The notes beneath the pieces were generated by a model. It ran no database searches, was not told the origin of the DNA, and worked only from the letters and a program-made list of their open reading frames with translations. Of a stretch of 64,000 bases of DNA, positions 35,432 through 44,600 are shown in pieces. The position numbers and the translations under genes are program-made. This DNA comes from Candidatus Paracaedibacteraceae bacterium (GTDB lineage: Bacteria; Pseudomonadota; Alphaproteobacteria; Paracaedibacterales; Paracaedibacteraceae), in NCBI GenBank assembly GCA_019636055.1, contig JAHBYH010000001.1, forward strand, positions 310,001 through 374,000. Direction: 5' to 3'. Numbering within the stretch: position 1 is the stretch's first letter; the number at the start of each line of letters is the position of its first letter.

Positions 35432-35444
35432 TGTAGGCGGGCTT

Positions 35445-35684
35445 ATGTTTTATGTTTATACGCTAAGAAGCATTCTTTCACCAGACAATTATTATGTAGG
35501 CATGACGATTGATCTTGAGAAACGCTTACTAGAACATAATTCAGGAAAATCAATCCATACAAACAAATTTCGTCCTTGGGAAATTGTGACTTACACAGCC
35601 TTTAAGGAAAAATCAAAAGCTGAAAAATTTGAGATTTACTTAAAATCATCCTCAGGCAGAGCGTTCTCTAAAAAAAGATTCTAA
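35445..35684 (+). CDS. Small GIY-YIG nuclease-fold protein
   Basis: A 79-residue single-domain protein of the UPF0213/YhbQ-like type. The Y-V-Y-T-L and Y-Y-V-G-M-T motifs (about residues 3-7 and 16-21), R27, H31 and the later A-E-K-F-E-I-Y with its glutamate make a complete GIY-YIG active site. Biochemical roles in the family are DNA-end or structure-specific cleavage but are poorly defined. It stands alone behind two hairpins. Stand-alone position and small size argue against a homing endonuclease. Confidence 0.88.
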   Translation: MFYVYTLRSILSPDNYYVGMTIDLEKRLLEHNSGKSIHTNKFRPWEIVTYTAFKEKSKAEKFEIYLKSSSGRAFSKKRF

Positions 35685-35873
35685 CAAAGATTCTACCCTC
35701 GATAAAAACAAGAAGTTTGGGTTCGACGACGAGTCCAACAAAGCTTTTGCGTCAATAAATTATATCTCCCACCTCTGTACCACAATGACTCCTAACTAAA
35801 AAGTTCCTAGACCTTTCCTGACAATCCAGATAAACTTAAAGCCAAACATAATGTTATTCTGACGGATGAAAAA

Positions 35874-38627
35874 ATGGATTTAAAAAACACCGTATTTCTA
35901 CCAAAAACAGACTTCCCGATGAAGGCTGGACTGGCAACTCGTGAACCTGAATTCTTAGCCTATTGGAATGAAATTGACCTGTATCAAAAATTACGAGATC
36001 AATCTAAAGGTCGCCCTAAGTTTATTCTTCACTTTGGCCCCCCCTATGCCAATGGGAACATCCATATTGGACATGCGTTATCAGAAACACTCAAAGACGT
36101 CATCAATAAAACTTATCAGATGAAAGGGTACGATGCCCCCATGGTGCCGGGTTGGGATTGCCATGGCTTGCCAATTGAATGGAAAGTTGAAGAAACGTAC
36201 CGTGCCCAAGGTAAAAACAAAGATGAAGTGCCTGCTTTAGAATTTCGTCAAGAATGTCGCACCTTTGCCGACAAATGGATTCCTTTACAAAAATCTGAAT
36301 TCCAAAGACTGGGCATCGTCGCCGACTGGAAAAATCCCTATATCACTATGGATTTTGCAGCTGAAGCGCGCACCGTTGAGCAACTTGGCAAGTTCCTTTT
36401 GAATGGAAGCTTATATCGCGGCCTTAAACCTGTCATGTGGTCTGTTGTTGAAAAAACAGCTTTGGCTGAAGCAGAAGTTGAGTACAAAGATCATACATCA
36501 GATTCAATTTTCGTCTCTTTCCCGATCATCAAACCGAGCACCCCTGCCCTAAATGGTGTCTGCGCCGTTATTTGGACAACCACACCGTGGACCCTTCCTG
36601 CTAACCGCGCGATCGCTTACGGCGCAGAGTTCGATTACGTGGTTGTTGATGTTAATGGAACTCAATATTTATTAGCAGCGGATTTGCTTGATTTAGTTGC
36701 ATCATCCATTGGTTGGGAAGGCCACAAGATTGTCCATAAACTCAACGGATCAGAACTTGCCGGATCTATCGCTCATCATCCACTTCATGGTCAAGGATAT
36801 GATTTCGAGGTTCCGTTCTTAGCCGGTGACCATGTTACAACAGAAGCCGGTACAGGCCTGGTTCACACAGCGCCGGGCCATGGTGTTGAAGACTTTGAGC
36901 TCGGCAAAGCCCATGGCATTGAAGTCGCCCAACCTGTTGGTCCAGATGGCATCTATTATGATCACGTCCCACTATTCGCTGGCAAGCATGTTTACAAAGT
37001 AAACCCCGCCGTTATTGAGGCTATTACTGCAACCGGACATATGTTACACACAACAAAAATTGTTCACAGCTATCCTCACTCATGGAGATCAAAGGCGCCC
37101 CTTATCTTCCGCGCCACATCACAATGGTTCGTCAGCATGGATGAAACAGGATTAAGGGACAAAGCCTTAAAAGCAATTGATACTGTTGAGTGGTTCCCGG
37201 CTCAAGGTCGCAACCGCATACACGCCATGGTAGCAGGTCGTCCGGACTGGTGCCTATCCCGTCAACGCGCATGGGGCACCCCAATGACCTTATTCGTCCA
37301 TATTCAATCAGGTGAAGTCCTGCGTGACGCAGATGTTCACGCTCGCATTGTTGATGCAATCCACAAAGAAGGTGGTGATGCTTGGTATTCCAGTCCGCCA
37401 GAACGATTCTTAGGGGATAAATACAACCCTAAAGACTATGAACAAATTTTCGATGTCTTAGACGTCTGGTTCGATAGCGGGTGTACCCACGAATTTGTCC
37501 TTAGAGATCGCCCAGATCAAGCCTGGCCTGCAGACTTATATCTCGAAGGCTCAGACCAACATCGCGGCTGGTTCCAGTCATCTCTGTTAGAATCTTGTGG
37601 AACCGAAGGCGTTGCGCCTTATAAAAAAGTTTTGACTCATGGCTTTGTTTTGGACGAAAAAGGTTACAAAATGTCTAAATCTATGGGCAACGTGGTCGCA
37701 CCAAATGAAATCATTAACAAACAAGGGGCAGATCTTCTTCGTCTGTGGATTGTTTCCGCAGATTACTCCGAAGATATGCGCATTGGACCAGAAATTATCC
37801 GCCAACAAGAAGACATTTACCGCCGCCTTCGCAATACATTGCGCTATCTACTGGGGGCTTTGGATGGATATAGTAATGCTGAAACCGTACCTGTCTCTGA
37901 TATGCCTGAACTGGAACAATGGATCTTCCATAAATTAGCGGAACTCCAAGAGCTGCATGATACGTGCTTAGCTAACTTTGATTTCACAGCTTTTTATGCA
38001 GCACTCCACACATTCTGCACAGCAGATCTGTCGGCTTTTTATTTCGATATTCGCAAAGATTGTCTGTACTGCGATCCCATTGATAGCCTTCGTCGAAAAG
38101 CAACCCGCACAGCTATGCACCACATCTTTGATCATTTGGTTCATTGGTTAGCCCCTGTCCTTAGCTTTACCGCAGAAGAAGCCTACTTAACGCGTTACGG
38201 CAGTGATGGAAAGAGCATTCATCTGTCCCAGTTCCCGACAATTGATTCAGCATGGAAAAACCCAGAACTTGCCCAAAAATGGGATAAAATGCGCCACATG
38301 CGTCGCGTTATTACAGGGGCGATTGAAATTGAACGGGCTGTCAAAACAATTGGGTCCAGCCTTCAAGCACAAGTTACAATATTCACAACTTCAGTAAATG
38401 CTGACTTTTTAAATGATTTTAATTTAGCAGAAATTACGATCACATCTCATGCGAAAGTCACCATCGCTCAACCCCCTGCCCAAGCCTTTGTGATGGATGA
38501 TGTAGAGGATATTGGTGTCGTTGTCAGCATTGCAGACGGTGAAAAATGCGTTCGTTGCTGGCGTGTCCTACCAGAAGTAACCCAAAATGAGCAAGACTTA
38601 TGTCAACGCTGTGAGGAGGCAATTTAA
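35874..38627 (+). CDS. ileS: Isoleucyl-tRNA synthetase
   Basis: A 917-residue class I synthetase that charges tRNA-Ile. HIGH is at residues 64-67, KMSKS at 599-603, and an editing domain lies between. The C-terminus carries the C-V-R-C...C-Q-R-C zinc site of the bacterial type. Length is normal and no frameshift is seen. It heads an operon with lspA, overlapping its ATG as TAATG, a widespread ileS-lspA arrangement. Confidence 0.98.
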   Translation: MDLKNTVFLPKTDFPMKAGLATREPEFLAYWNEIDLYQKLRDQSKGRPKFILHFGPPYANGNIHIGHALSETLKDVINKTYQMKGYDAPMVPGWDCHGLPIEWKVEETYRAQGKNKDEVPALEFRQECRTFADKWIPLQKSEFQRLGIVADWKNPYITMDFAAEARTVEQLGKFLLNGSLYRGLKPVMWSVVEKTALAEAEVEYKDHTSDSIFVSFPIIKPSTPALNGVCAVIWTTTPWTLPANRAIAYGAEFDYVVVDVNGTQYLLAADLLDLVASSIGWEGHKIVHKLNGSELAGSIAHHPLHGQGYDFEVPFLAGDHVTTEAGTGLVHTAPGHGVEDFELGKAHGIEVAQPVGPDGIYYDHVPLFAGKHVYKVNPAVIEAITATGHMLHTTKIVHSYPHSWRSKAPLIFRATSQWFVSMDETGLRDKALKAIDTVEWFPAQGRNRIHAMVAGRPDWCLSRQRAWGTPMTLFVHIQSGEVLRDADVHARIVDAIHKEGGDAWYSSPPERFLGDKYNPKDYEQIFDVLDVWFDSGCTHEFVLRDRPDQAWPADLYLEGSDQHRGWFQSSLLESCGTEGVAPYKKVLTHGFVLDEKGYKMSKSMGNVVAPNEIINKQGADLLRLWIVSADYSEDMRIGPEIIRQQEDIYRRLRNTLRYLLGALDGYSNAETVPVSDMPELEQWIFHKLAELQELHDTCLANFDFTAFYAALHTFCTADLSAFYFDIRKDCLYCDPIDSLRRKATRTAMHHIFDHLVHWLAPVLSFTAEEAYLTRYGSDGKSIHLSQFPTIDSAWKNPELAQKWDKMRHMRRVITGAIEIERAVKTIGSSLQAQVTIFTTSVNADFLNDFNLAEITITSHAKVTIAQPPAQAFVMDDVEDIGVVVSIADGEKCVRCWRVLPEVTQNEQDLCQRCEEAI

Positions 38628-39118
38628 TGTTTACCAAGAATCGAGCCTTAGGATTTCTGATTGCGATTATCACTCTTGTTTCAGACTTATGGAGTAAACA
38701 CAGCGTCATCTCTTGGTTCTATAAAGGCGGGGACGCGATTGAAGTTACCTCGTTCTTTAACATTATTTTAGCGTTTAACCGAGGCGTTAGTTTTGGCATG
38801 TTTCATGCAGACAGTCCCTATGGCGTTTACGCCTTACTGACAGTCGCGATCGTCTTATCTGCCCTTGTCGGCAATTGGTTATGGCATGCCGAGAACCGTC
38901 TCCAAAGTCTATGTTTTGGGATGATTCTGGGTGGTGCCCTTGGCAATCTCTATGACCGCGCAAGCTATGGAGCAGTTATTGATTTCCTTGATTTCCATAC
39001 TTTAGGATATCATTGGTACACCTTTAACATAGCCGATTGTGGAATTGTAATCGGTGCTGTATTATTACTTATAGATTTAGTGTTTTTAACAAAAAAAGAG
39101 GAAACCTCTAATGACTAA
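38627..39118 (+). CDS. lspA: Lipoprotein signal peptidase
   Basis: A 163-residue inner-membrane aspartyl protease that removes lipoprotein signal peptides. Four membrane segments are visible; the catalytic pair is D119 (in G-A-V-I-D-F) and D137 (in F-N-I-A-D), with the conserved N-x-x-x-S-F-G and G-G-A-L-G-N motifs before them. Its natural substrates here include the next gene and the phage o-spanin. The start overlaps the ileS stop; the stop overlaps the next gene by eight bases. Confidence 0.97.
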   Translation: MFTKNRALGFLIAIITLVSDLWSKHSVISWFYKGGDAIEVTSFFNIILAFNRGVSFGMFHADSPYGVYALLTVAIVLSALVGNWLWHAENRLQSLCFGMILGGALGNLYDRASYGAVIDFLDFHTLGYHWYTFNIADCGIVIGAVLLLIDLVFLTKKEETSND

Positions 39119-39572
39119 AAAGCTTATTGCTTTATCAACTTTGTCCCTGTTTTTAACAGGATGTGATTCTGTAAAACACACATTCGGTTTAGACCATTAC
39201 CAAGCCGATGAATATTCAATACCAACAACACCACCGCTTTCGATGCCACCAGATCACAACCTACGCGCCCCTGAAATTAATGCGCAACCTCAAGGATATA
39301 CCCCAACACAAGACAAAGCAAAACAAACTCTGGGCGTCCCAAGTATATCAGGTTCGTCTGAAACTGAATCTGAATTAGACAAAAAATTAAAAAAACAAGG
39401 AACCGCTGAAGCTAATATCCGCAAAACTATCGACAGTGAAGCATCCGCTGACAAAACAGCATCCGAACGCTTGTCCGATGTCGGAAAAGAAGTCAGCGAT
39501 AACTTATCAGGTCGAGGTGGGAATATTGCAGAAAACCCGGCCTCACGGAAAAATCCAGCCAGCACAAGGTAG
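39111..39572 (+). CDS. DUF3035-type outer-membrane lipoprotein
   Basis: A 153-residue lipoprotein with an L-T-G-C lipobox (about residues 16-19). The segment F-G-L-D-x-Y-x-A-D-E-Y with P-L-S-M-P-P-D-x-x-L-R-A-P matches DUF3035, a family that follows lspA in many Alphaproteobacteria. The rest is low-complexity, rich in serine, lysine and glutamate. Association with outer-membrane assembly has been proposed for alphaproteobacterial lipoproteins of this sort; I treat function as unknown. Confidence 0.82.
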   Translation: MTKKLIALSTLSLFLTGCDSVKHTFGLDHYQADEYSIPTTPPLSMPPDHNLRAPEINAQPQGYTPTQDKAKQTLGVPSISGSSETESELDKKLKKQGTAEANIRKTIDSEASADKTASERLSDVGKEVSDNLSGRGGNIAENPASRKNPASTR

Positions 39573-39576
39573 ACCC

Positions 39577-40998
39577 ATGTCTCAGCCCTCGTCAATTCAT
39601 GTTGTTCCCCAACGCCCCGCAAAGTTTTTTTTTAAACTCCTTTGCGGATGTGCCTTTCCCATGATTCTAGGAATTCAAACGATGTCCCAACCAGCCCAAG
39701 CCGATGTTCAAGTCACAGTCTCTCCATCTCCGGTGAAAATTTTCGACTACACAACAAAACTCGGCATCAAAGGCTGGCACGTAGAAACACCTGACATCCC
39801 CGTTTTAACCCTAGCCGTGACATTCAAAGAGGCAGGCGACAAAAATGATCCAAAGGGACTCAATGGTGTGGCAGAGTTCCTGTCTGGCATGCTTGACGAA
39901 GGTGCCGGTAATTATGATTCTGTAAAATTTAAGGAGCTTCTCCTCGAAAAAAATATTCGACTCGGTCTGTCCCAGAATTCAGATTCATTCACCATCACAA
40001 TGCGAGGGACTAAAGACAATATTCAAGATATGTTTGATATTTTGACGCTCATCTTAACTAAGCCCCGTTTTGATGATGATGCTTTTAGTCGTGTTAAAGA
40101 ACAAATCTTAACAAGCCTTAGTCAAAATATGCATTCTGAAAATGCTGTTGCAGGCGATACATTCAATAAACAAGCCTTTGTCGGACATCCTTATAGTCAC
40201 ACAACTCAAAATGCTATTGATGGGACAAAAAAAATCAAACGTGAACATTTAATTCAATTTATGAAGGATTATCTGACCTTTGATAAAATTCAAGTTATCT
40301 CAGCCGGTGATATTTCATCTCAGGACATTCAGACTAAATTTGATGCAGCCTTAAAAGATCTGCCTGCCTCCGGAAAGGCAAGTCATGTTGGGTTTGCTGA
40401 TCTGAAGACAACAGGTAACGTTACCGTTGTGGATATGGACATTCCTCAAAGCGTGATTCTATTTTACCAACCGGGTCTAGATCGCAAGGACAAAGATTTT
40501 TATGCAGCCTATATCATGAATAGCATCCTTGGCGATGGTATGTTTAAATCCCGCCTCTGGGATGAAATTCGTGAGAATCGTGGCCTTGCTTACGGCATTA
40601 GTAGTTCGTTACAGTGGACACAGCACAGCAACTATATCATTGGTTCCACAGCAACCGCCAATAAGGATGCCGGCGAAGTGGTCAAAATCATCCGTGAAGA
40701 ATGGCAAAAAATGAAAGACAAAGGGGCTAATCAAAAAGAACTTGATTTTGTCCGAGAACGAATGGTTGGATCCTACCCACTAGGGTTCACCTCAACCCCT
40801 CAAATTGTTGGCTTGATGAAAAATTACATGACGGATGGATTACCAACAGATTTTATTAACAATCGCAATGACATGATTCGTGCTGTTACGCTGGACGATG
40901 TCAATCGCGTGGCAAAATCTCTTCTTCAACCTGAAAAACTATCGTTCATCATTGTTGGAAAGCCGGAAGGCCTTACCAAGGATGGAGAGAAAAAATGA
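39577..40998 (+). CDS. M16 family peptidase-like subunit without zinc site
   Basis: A 473-residue exported protein with the two-domain M16 (pitrilysin) fold. A hydrophobic signal region spans about residues 17-43. Where the active partner has H-F-L-E-H this protein has E-F-L-S-G, so it cannot bind zinc in the usual way and is the non-catalytic half of a heterodimer, as in mitochondrial processing peptidase. I start at the ATG at 39577; a longer in-frame start inside the lipoprotein gene would destroy the signal peptide. Coupled to the active subunit by a 4-base overlap. Confidence 0.9.
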   Translation: MSQPSSIHVVPQRPAKFFFKLLCGCAFPMILGIQTMSQPAQADVQVTVSPSPVKIFDYTTKLGIKGWHVETPDIPVLTLAVTFKEAGDKNDPKGLNGVAEFLSGMLDEGAGNYDSVKFKELLLEKNIRLGLSQNSDSFTITMRGTKDNIQDMFDILTLILTKPRFDDDAFSRVKEQILTSLSQNMHSENAVAGDTFNKQAFVGHPYSHTTQNAIDGTKKIKREHLIQFMKDYLTFDKIQVISAGDISSQDIQTKFDAALKDLPASGKASHVGFADLKTTGNVTVVDMDIPQSVILFYQPGLDRKDKDFYAAYIMNSILGDGMFKSRLWDEIRENRGLAYGISSSLQWTQHSNYIIGSTATANKDAGEVVKIIREEWQKMKDKGANQKELDFVRERMVGSYPLGFTSTPQIVGLMKNYMTDGLPTDFINNRNDMIRAVTLDDVNRVAKSLLQPEKLSFIIVGKPEGLTKDGEKK

Positions 40999-42317
40999 AA
41001 CTTCCACTAGCAGGACTATTTATAATGCTCGCCCAATCTCTTCCAGCGAATGCTGAAATCTTCAAGCCCCAAACAGCTAAACTCGACAATGGATTGGAAA
41101 TTGTCCTTATTGAAAATCATTTGGCTCCCGTGGTTTCTGTTGCCCTGACTTATCGTATTGGAACAGCGGATGATCCTATTGATATGATTGGATTATCTCA
41201 CTTTTTGGAACATTTAATGTTCAAGGGGACAAAAAAAGTTCCAGCCGGAAAATTTAAAGAACTCATTATCAGCAAAGGCGGCCAAATAAACGCCTATACA
41301 ACCCCGGATGTCACGGTTTATACCTGTGACATTTCAGTTGAAAATTTGGATATGTTGCTGGAAATCGAAGCTGACCGTATGTCAAACATCGTTTTTGATG
41401 AAAAAGAAACCATGGCTGAACAAAAAGTGGTTATGCAAGAACGCCTGATGCGTTTGGATAACAATCCTTTGGGGGCTGCTTATGAAACAATTCTAAGAGC
41501 TCTCTTTAAATATCATCCTTACGGGATCCCAACTATTGGCTATCCACAACATATATTAGCTTATACAAATGACGCAGCAAAAGCCCACTATCAAAAATGG
41601 TATACGCCTAATAATGCAACATTAATTATTTCAGGTGACATCACCATGGATAAGCTATTACCGCTAGTCAAAAAGCATTTTGCCGAGACAAAATCACGCC
41701 CTGTGCCAGAGCGAAAACGGGTACAAGATCCAAATGATAAAGGCGTCCTGCAAGAGATCATTATCCGTAACCCACGTATTAGTTTTGTGAATCTGGATTG
41801 GTATTATCGGACCCCGAATCACAATTCAGCCGGAAAAGAGCATTATTACCCCTTAATTGTCCTCAGTCAAATCTTAGGTGGCAATGCAAATAGTCGTCTA
41901 TATAAAGAACTTGTGGACAAACAAGGGATTGCTCTTGAAGCAAGCGCAGCCTATGAAGATGAATCCATTGATCCAAAGCATTTTGAAGTCACGGCAACCC
42001 TGAACCCAAAATTTAAGCCTGAAGATCTTAGACAAGCCGTTCAGTCTTTACTTAAAACACTAGTGGAAAAAGGGGTCACAGACGACGAAGTTAAAGTTGC
42101 ACAACGTGATCTACTGGCTGGTCTTGCGTTTGCTCGTGATGGCAATGGTGGCGCGATTAAAGCTTTTAGCCGTCTGGCTTTTGGTTTTAGTGTGGATGAG
42201 ATTGAGTCATACCCTGACAAAATCAAAGCTGTCACGGTAGAACAAATCAATGCCGCGATTAAGGCTGTGCTAGCCCCTGGTGCTGTGGTGTATACAGAAG
42301 TGCATCCGGAGAAATAA
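40995..42317 (+). CDS. M16 family zinc metallopeptidase, catalytic subunit
   Basis: A 440-residue periplasmic peptidase. The signal peptide ends near A20. The zinc site H69-F-L-E72-H73 and a downstream glutamate around E142-E149 are intact, and the R-Y binding segment of the C-terminal domain is present. With its inactive partner it should form a clamshell that degrades short or unfolded peptides; alphaproteobacterial relatives are ancestors of the mitochondrial processing peptidase. An 11-bp hairpin covers its stop codon. Confidence 0.95.
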   Translation: MKLPLAGLFIMLAQSLPANAEIFKPQTAKLDNGLEIVLIENHLAPVVSVALTYRIGTADDPIDMIGLSHFLEHLMFKGTKKVPAGKFKELIISKGGQINAYTTPDVTVYTCDISVENLDMLLEIEADRMSNIVFDEKETMAEQKVVMQERLMRLDNNPLGAAYETILRALFKYHPYGIPTIGYPQHILAYTNDAAKAHYQKWYTPNNATLIISGDITMDKLLPLVKKHFAETKSRPVPERKRVQDPNDKGVLQEIIIRNPRISFVNLDWYYRTPNHNSAGKEHYYPLIVLSQILGGNANSRLYKELVDKQGIALEASAAYEDESIDPKHFEVTATLNPKFKPEDLRQAVQSLLKTLVEKGVTDDEVKVAQRDLLAGLAFARDGNGGAIKAFSRLAFGFSVDEIESYPDKIKAVTVEQINAAIKAVLAPGAVVYTEVHPEK

Positions 42318-42346
42318 TGATCGTCATTTAACAGCGATCATTATTT
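42313..42346 (+). terminator. Hairpin at the end of the ileS-M16 operon
   Basis: AATAATGATCG (42313-42323) and its exact reverse complement (42335-42345) form an 11-bp stem around an 11-base loop, covering the stop codon of the M16 gene. The following T-run is weak, so it may protect the transcript end as much as terminate it. Confidence 0.55.
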
Positions 42347-42480
42347 CAGCATCATACCAGTAGAGTCAATAATGACTTACTAATAATTCTTGGATTACCA
42401 GTATTCCCTGCTTTCAAGAGGAGCGGATCAATACAGGTCTCAGATCAAACGTTAAAAATCTGCAACAGAAATTATTAGCC

Positions 42481-43224
42481 CTAAAACTGAACGTAAAGTT
42501 TAGCCTCGAGCCCCTTTTTATCCATAAATATATAGAACATTCCTCTGCCCCAATCAAAACATTCTACGCAATCAATTTGGGCGAGAAATATCATCTTGCC
42601 TGTCTTAATTTCATCTTGAATAAAATAAGGATATCCACCAATCTTAGTACCTGAAACATCATCCGGGATATCACAGTCTTCTTCAGGGCCCTCAGCACCG
42701 AGTACCAAAATAGCACGTCGCTCTGGATATTCACTTGGGCCCAGGTAAAGCTCAGTTACCTCTATAAATTCTGGTTTCTGCTTTTCCTTAACAGCTGTCT
42801 GTTCCATACTCCCAATTTTATAAGTTGGGCTAAAAATTGGATTAATGACTTTGGTAAGTCGAGGACCTTTCGGACGCGAAGTTTTAACCATTGGCAACGT
42901 GCCACCTGGCTGAATTATCACGGCAATGTCCCCACCAAGGGGTTCATAGAAATTCGAGTCCTCTGAGTTATCCATAAAAACATAAGCGACTTTACCTTTA
43001 TGGTCTGGAAAGATATCCGAATCAATTGCGATTTGATACAAAAAGTTCATTGGCTTTTGCGATGTTCGTCCTATGGGCCATTGAGGTGTGTCAAGCCAAT
43101 CTGGCTGACCACCAAATTTTGTGCTTACATTTTTACTCTCTGCTTTCCTGCCGAACAATTTTTGCGCAATACGAGATAGAAGTGTATTTGAACGAACTAG
43201 TTTTATATTTTTCTTAATCTTCAT
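42481..43224 (-). CDS. DUF1963 (YwqG-like) protein
   Basis: A 247-residue protein with the DUF1963 pattern: K-F-G-G-Q-P-D-W-L-D-T-P-Q-W-P near residue 35, a Q-I-A-I-D-S strand, the mirrored K-I-G-G-Y-P-Y-F-I-Q segment near residue 195 and a final Q-I-D-C with G-x-x-Y-I-F-M. No function is established for the family. No signal peptide. It stands between the M16 operon and a decayed M16 fragment, transcribed against both. Confidence 0.82.
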   Translation of the reverse strand: MKIKKNIKLVRSNTLLSRIAQKLFGRKAESKNVSTKFGGQPDWLDTPQWPIGRTSQKPMNFLYQIAIDSDIFPDHKGKVAYVFMDNSEDSNFYEPLGGDIAVIIQPGGTLPMVKTSRPKGPRLTKVINPIFSPTYKIGSMEQTAVKEKQKPEFIEVTELYLGPSEYPERRAILVLGAEGPEEDCDIPDDVSGTKIGGYPYFIQDEIKTGKMIFLAQIDCVECFDWGRGMFYIFMDKKGLEAKLYVQF

Positions 43225-43265
43225 CTTAGACCTCTAAAAAAGATACTCTGCAAAGCATAATTATC

Positions 43266-43277
43266 AAGATGAGTATA
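43266..43277. repeat. 12-bp direct repeat, copy 1
   Basis: AAGATGAGTATA here and again at 44651-44662. The two copies bracket the TraB/GumN-like gene and the M16 remnant, in the same orientation. Confidence 0.55.
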
Positions 43278-43280
43278 AAC

Positions 43281-43386
43281 TCGATAAAAATCAAGAGGCG
43301 TTACCGCAGATCAAATCAAAGCAGCCATTAAGGCTGTCCTAGCGCCTGGCCCTGTGGTGTACACGGAAGTCCATCCGGAGAGGTAG
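43281..43386 (+). pseudogene. Decayed 3' fragment of an M16 peptidase gene
   Basis: From 43300 the plus strand reads V-T-A-D-Q-I-K-A-A-I-K-A-V-L-A-P-G then P-V-V-Y-T-E-V-H-P-E-R and a TAG, closely matching the last 28 residues of the intact M16 gene at 42233-42317. By eye about four fifths of the bases agree and most changes fall on third codon positions, so this copy evolved as a functional paralogue before it was broken. Upstream of 43300 the match is blurred by small indels and ends near 43281. The region is now the antisense strand of the TraB/GumN-like gene end. Confidence 0.88.
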
Positions 43387-44551
43387 TACTACTCATCCCC
43401 CCTTGCGAGGCAATATTTAGAATATCTTGCGGGCAATTCACGGCCAAAAATTGTCCATCTCGCATAACCGCTAAGTTAATTTGGCTCTGCATTAAATCCG
43501 TCAGAATACCTGACAATCCAACCTGATGCCCCCAACCAAAAAAGAATAATGGCAATCCTGAATCAGGAAGAATTTTTTCTAGTGATGGTTTTGCATTATC
43601 CTCATTGAAATAAAACTTACCAACATCCGTATTTTTTTGAAAATACCCTAAGATTCTCGCTAACCATAGTTTATTTCGCTGATAGAGGGGGATAGCATCC
43701 ACCGCATCAACGTTTACATTTAGGAAATGTCCCTGGGCGTAAATTAATCTAATCTGTCGTAAATAATCATCAGCCGTTACTAATACCGTATCAGGATCAT
43801 ACTGCTGTATAGATTCAAGAAACATAGAATCATCATTTTCTGAGTCTGATTTCCCTTTGCAATAAATAAGTGCTTCCCCAGATGACAGTTTTGCAAAATA
43901 ATCAAAATTAGTACGTTCTTCAGTAGATTCTAAACCATACAAAGATCCATTTTTGGAAAACCTCTTACGTAAAGTCGCATCCACTCCAGTTAATAAAACA
44001 GCATCTGCTTGCAAATCATCATCACCTCGATCGAGCATGTACTCACTATAAATATATGCAAATAATCCAGGTTTTGTTCGTGCAAAAACAGCAAAAAACT
44101 TTTCTTGGCGAGACTCAGGAATAGATGCCCCCTTCAGAAAGGGCATCAAACAATCCTGAAAGATCACAGAAAAATCCTCTTCAGAAATAGCATCAATAAT
44201 TCGCACTAAAAAGGTTTGATCCTCTGAACTCAAATCAGAGTACCACGGCAAATCACTCACATTATCCAATGAAAAATATTTACGCATTAACCTTTCATAG
44301 TCTAACTGTGACGAACACGATATCTCTGAAACACCCACTGTACATCTGGAAATATCTTCGCGAACATATTCAGGCAGTTTATCTAGAGGGCAAGCATGGT
44401 TCGTCAACAGAATTCTAGCCTCTCTCCCCTCAAACATTGCCTTAAAATACAAAGGATGCTCAATCTCTGGAAACTCATAGGCGCAGGCTATCCAGGGAGA
44501 AAAAATCAAAATAAGACTGACGCCTATACTCTTATTAAACCAATAATTCAT
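43328..44551 (-). CDS. TraB/GumN-like secreted protein with captured C-terminus
   Basis: A 407-residue protein with a signal peptide (hydrophobic core about residues 8-24). The opening H-P-L-Y-F-K-A-M-F-E-G-x-E-A-R-I-L-L-T-N-H and the late F-F-F-G-W-G-H-Q-V-G-L-S-G-I-L match the two conserved ends of the TraB/GumN fold, possible metal-dependent hydrolases. The last roughly twenty residues are encoded by the antisense strand of the M16 remnant, so the natural stop has been lost and replaced. It stands alone with its own promoter region. Confidence 0.75.
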   Translation of the reverse strand: MNYWFNKSIGVSLILIFSPWIACAYEFPEIEHPLYFKAMFEGREARILLTNHACPLDKLPEYVREDISRCTVGVSEISCSSQLDYERLMRKYFSLDNVSDLPWYSDLSSEDQTFLVRIIDAISEEDFSVIFQDCLMPFLKGASIPESRQEKFFAVFARTKPGLFAYIYSEYMLDRGDDDLQADAVLLTGVDATLRKRFSKNGSLYGLESTEERTNFDYFAKLSSGEALIYCKGKSDSENDDSMFLESIQQYDPDTVLVTADDYLRQIRLIYAQGHFLNVNVDAVDAIPLYQRNKLWLARILGYFQKNTDVGKFYFNEDNAKPSLEKILPDSGLPLFFFGWGHQVGLSGILTDLMQSQINLAVMRDGQFLAVNCPQDILNIASQGGMSSTTSPDGLPCTPQGQALGQP

Positions 44552-44600
44552 CTATCTTTTCCCAATAATATTTCTGCCACCTATAAAGACCAACCTTATA

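Larger units (their letters stand above)
35020..35444. other. Intergenic region with hairpins at the island edge
   Basis: 425 bases without a convincing gene. The left part is extremely A/T-rich and presumably holds the promoter of the adaptor-pump operon. The right part holds two clear inverted repeats: GCTAATTTTGCT with AGCAAAATTTAGC (35320-35347) and a perfect 10-bp repeat at 35400-35431. An open frame of only ten codons starts at 35254; I do not consider it a gene. The region marks the switch from the metal island to host genes. Confidence 0.6.

Noticed and set aside
35445-35684. GIY-YIG gene as a homing endonuclease or intron trace
   Set aside because: It is a single small UPF0213-type domain with no intron, intein or DNA-binding tail around it.
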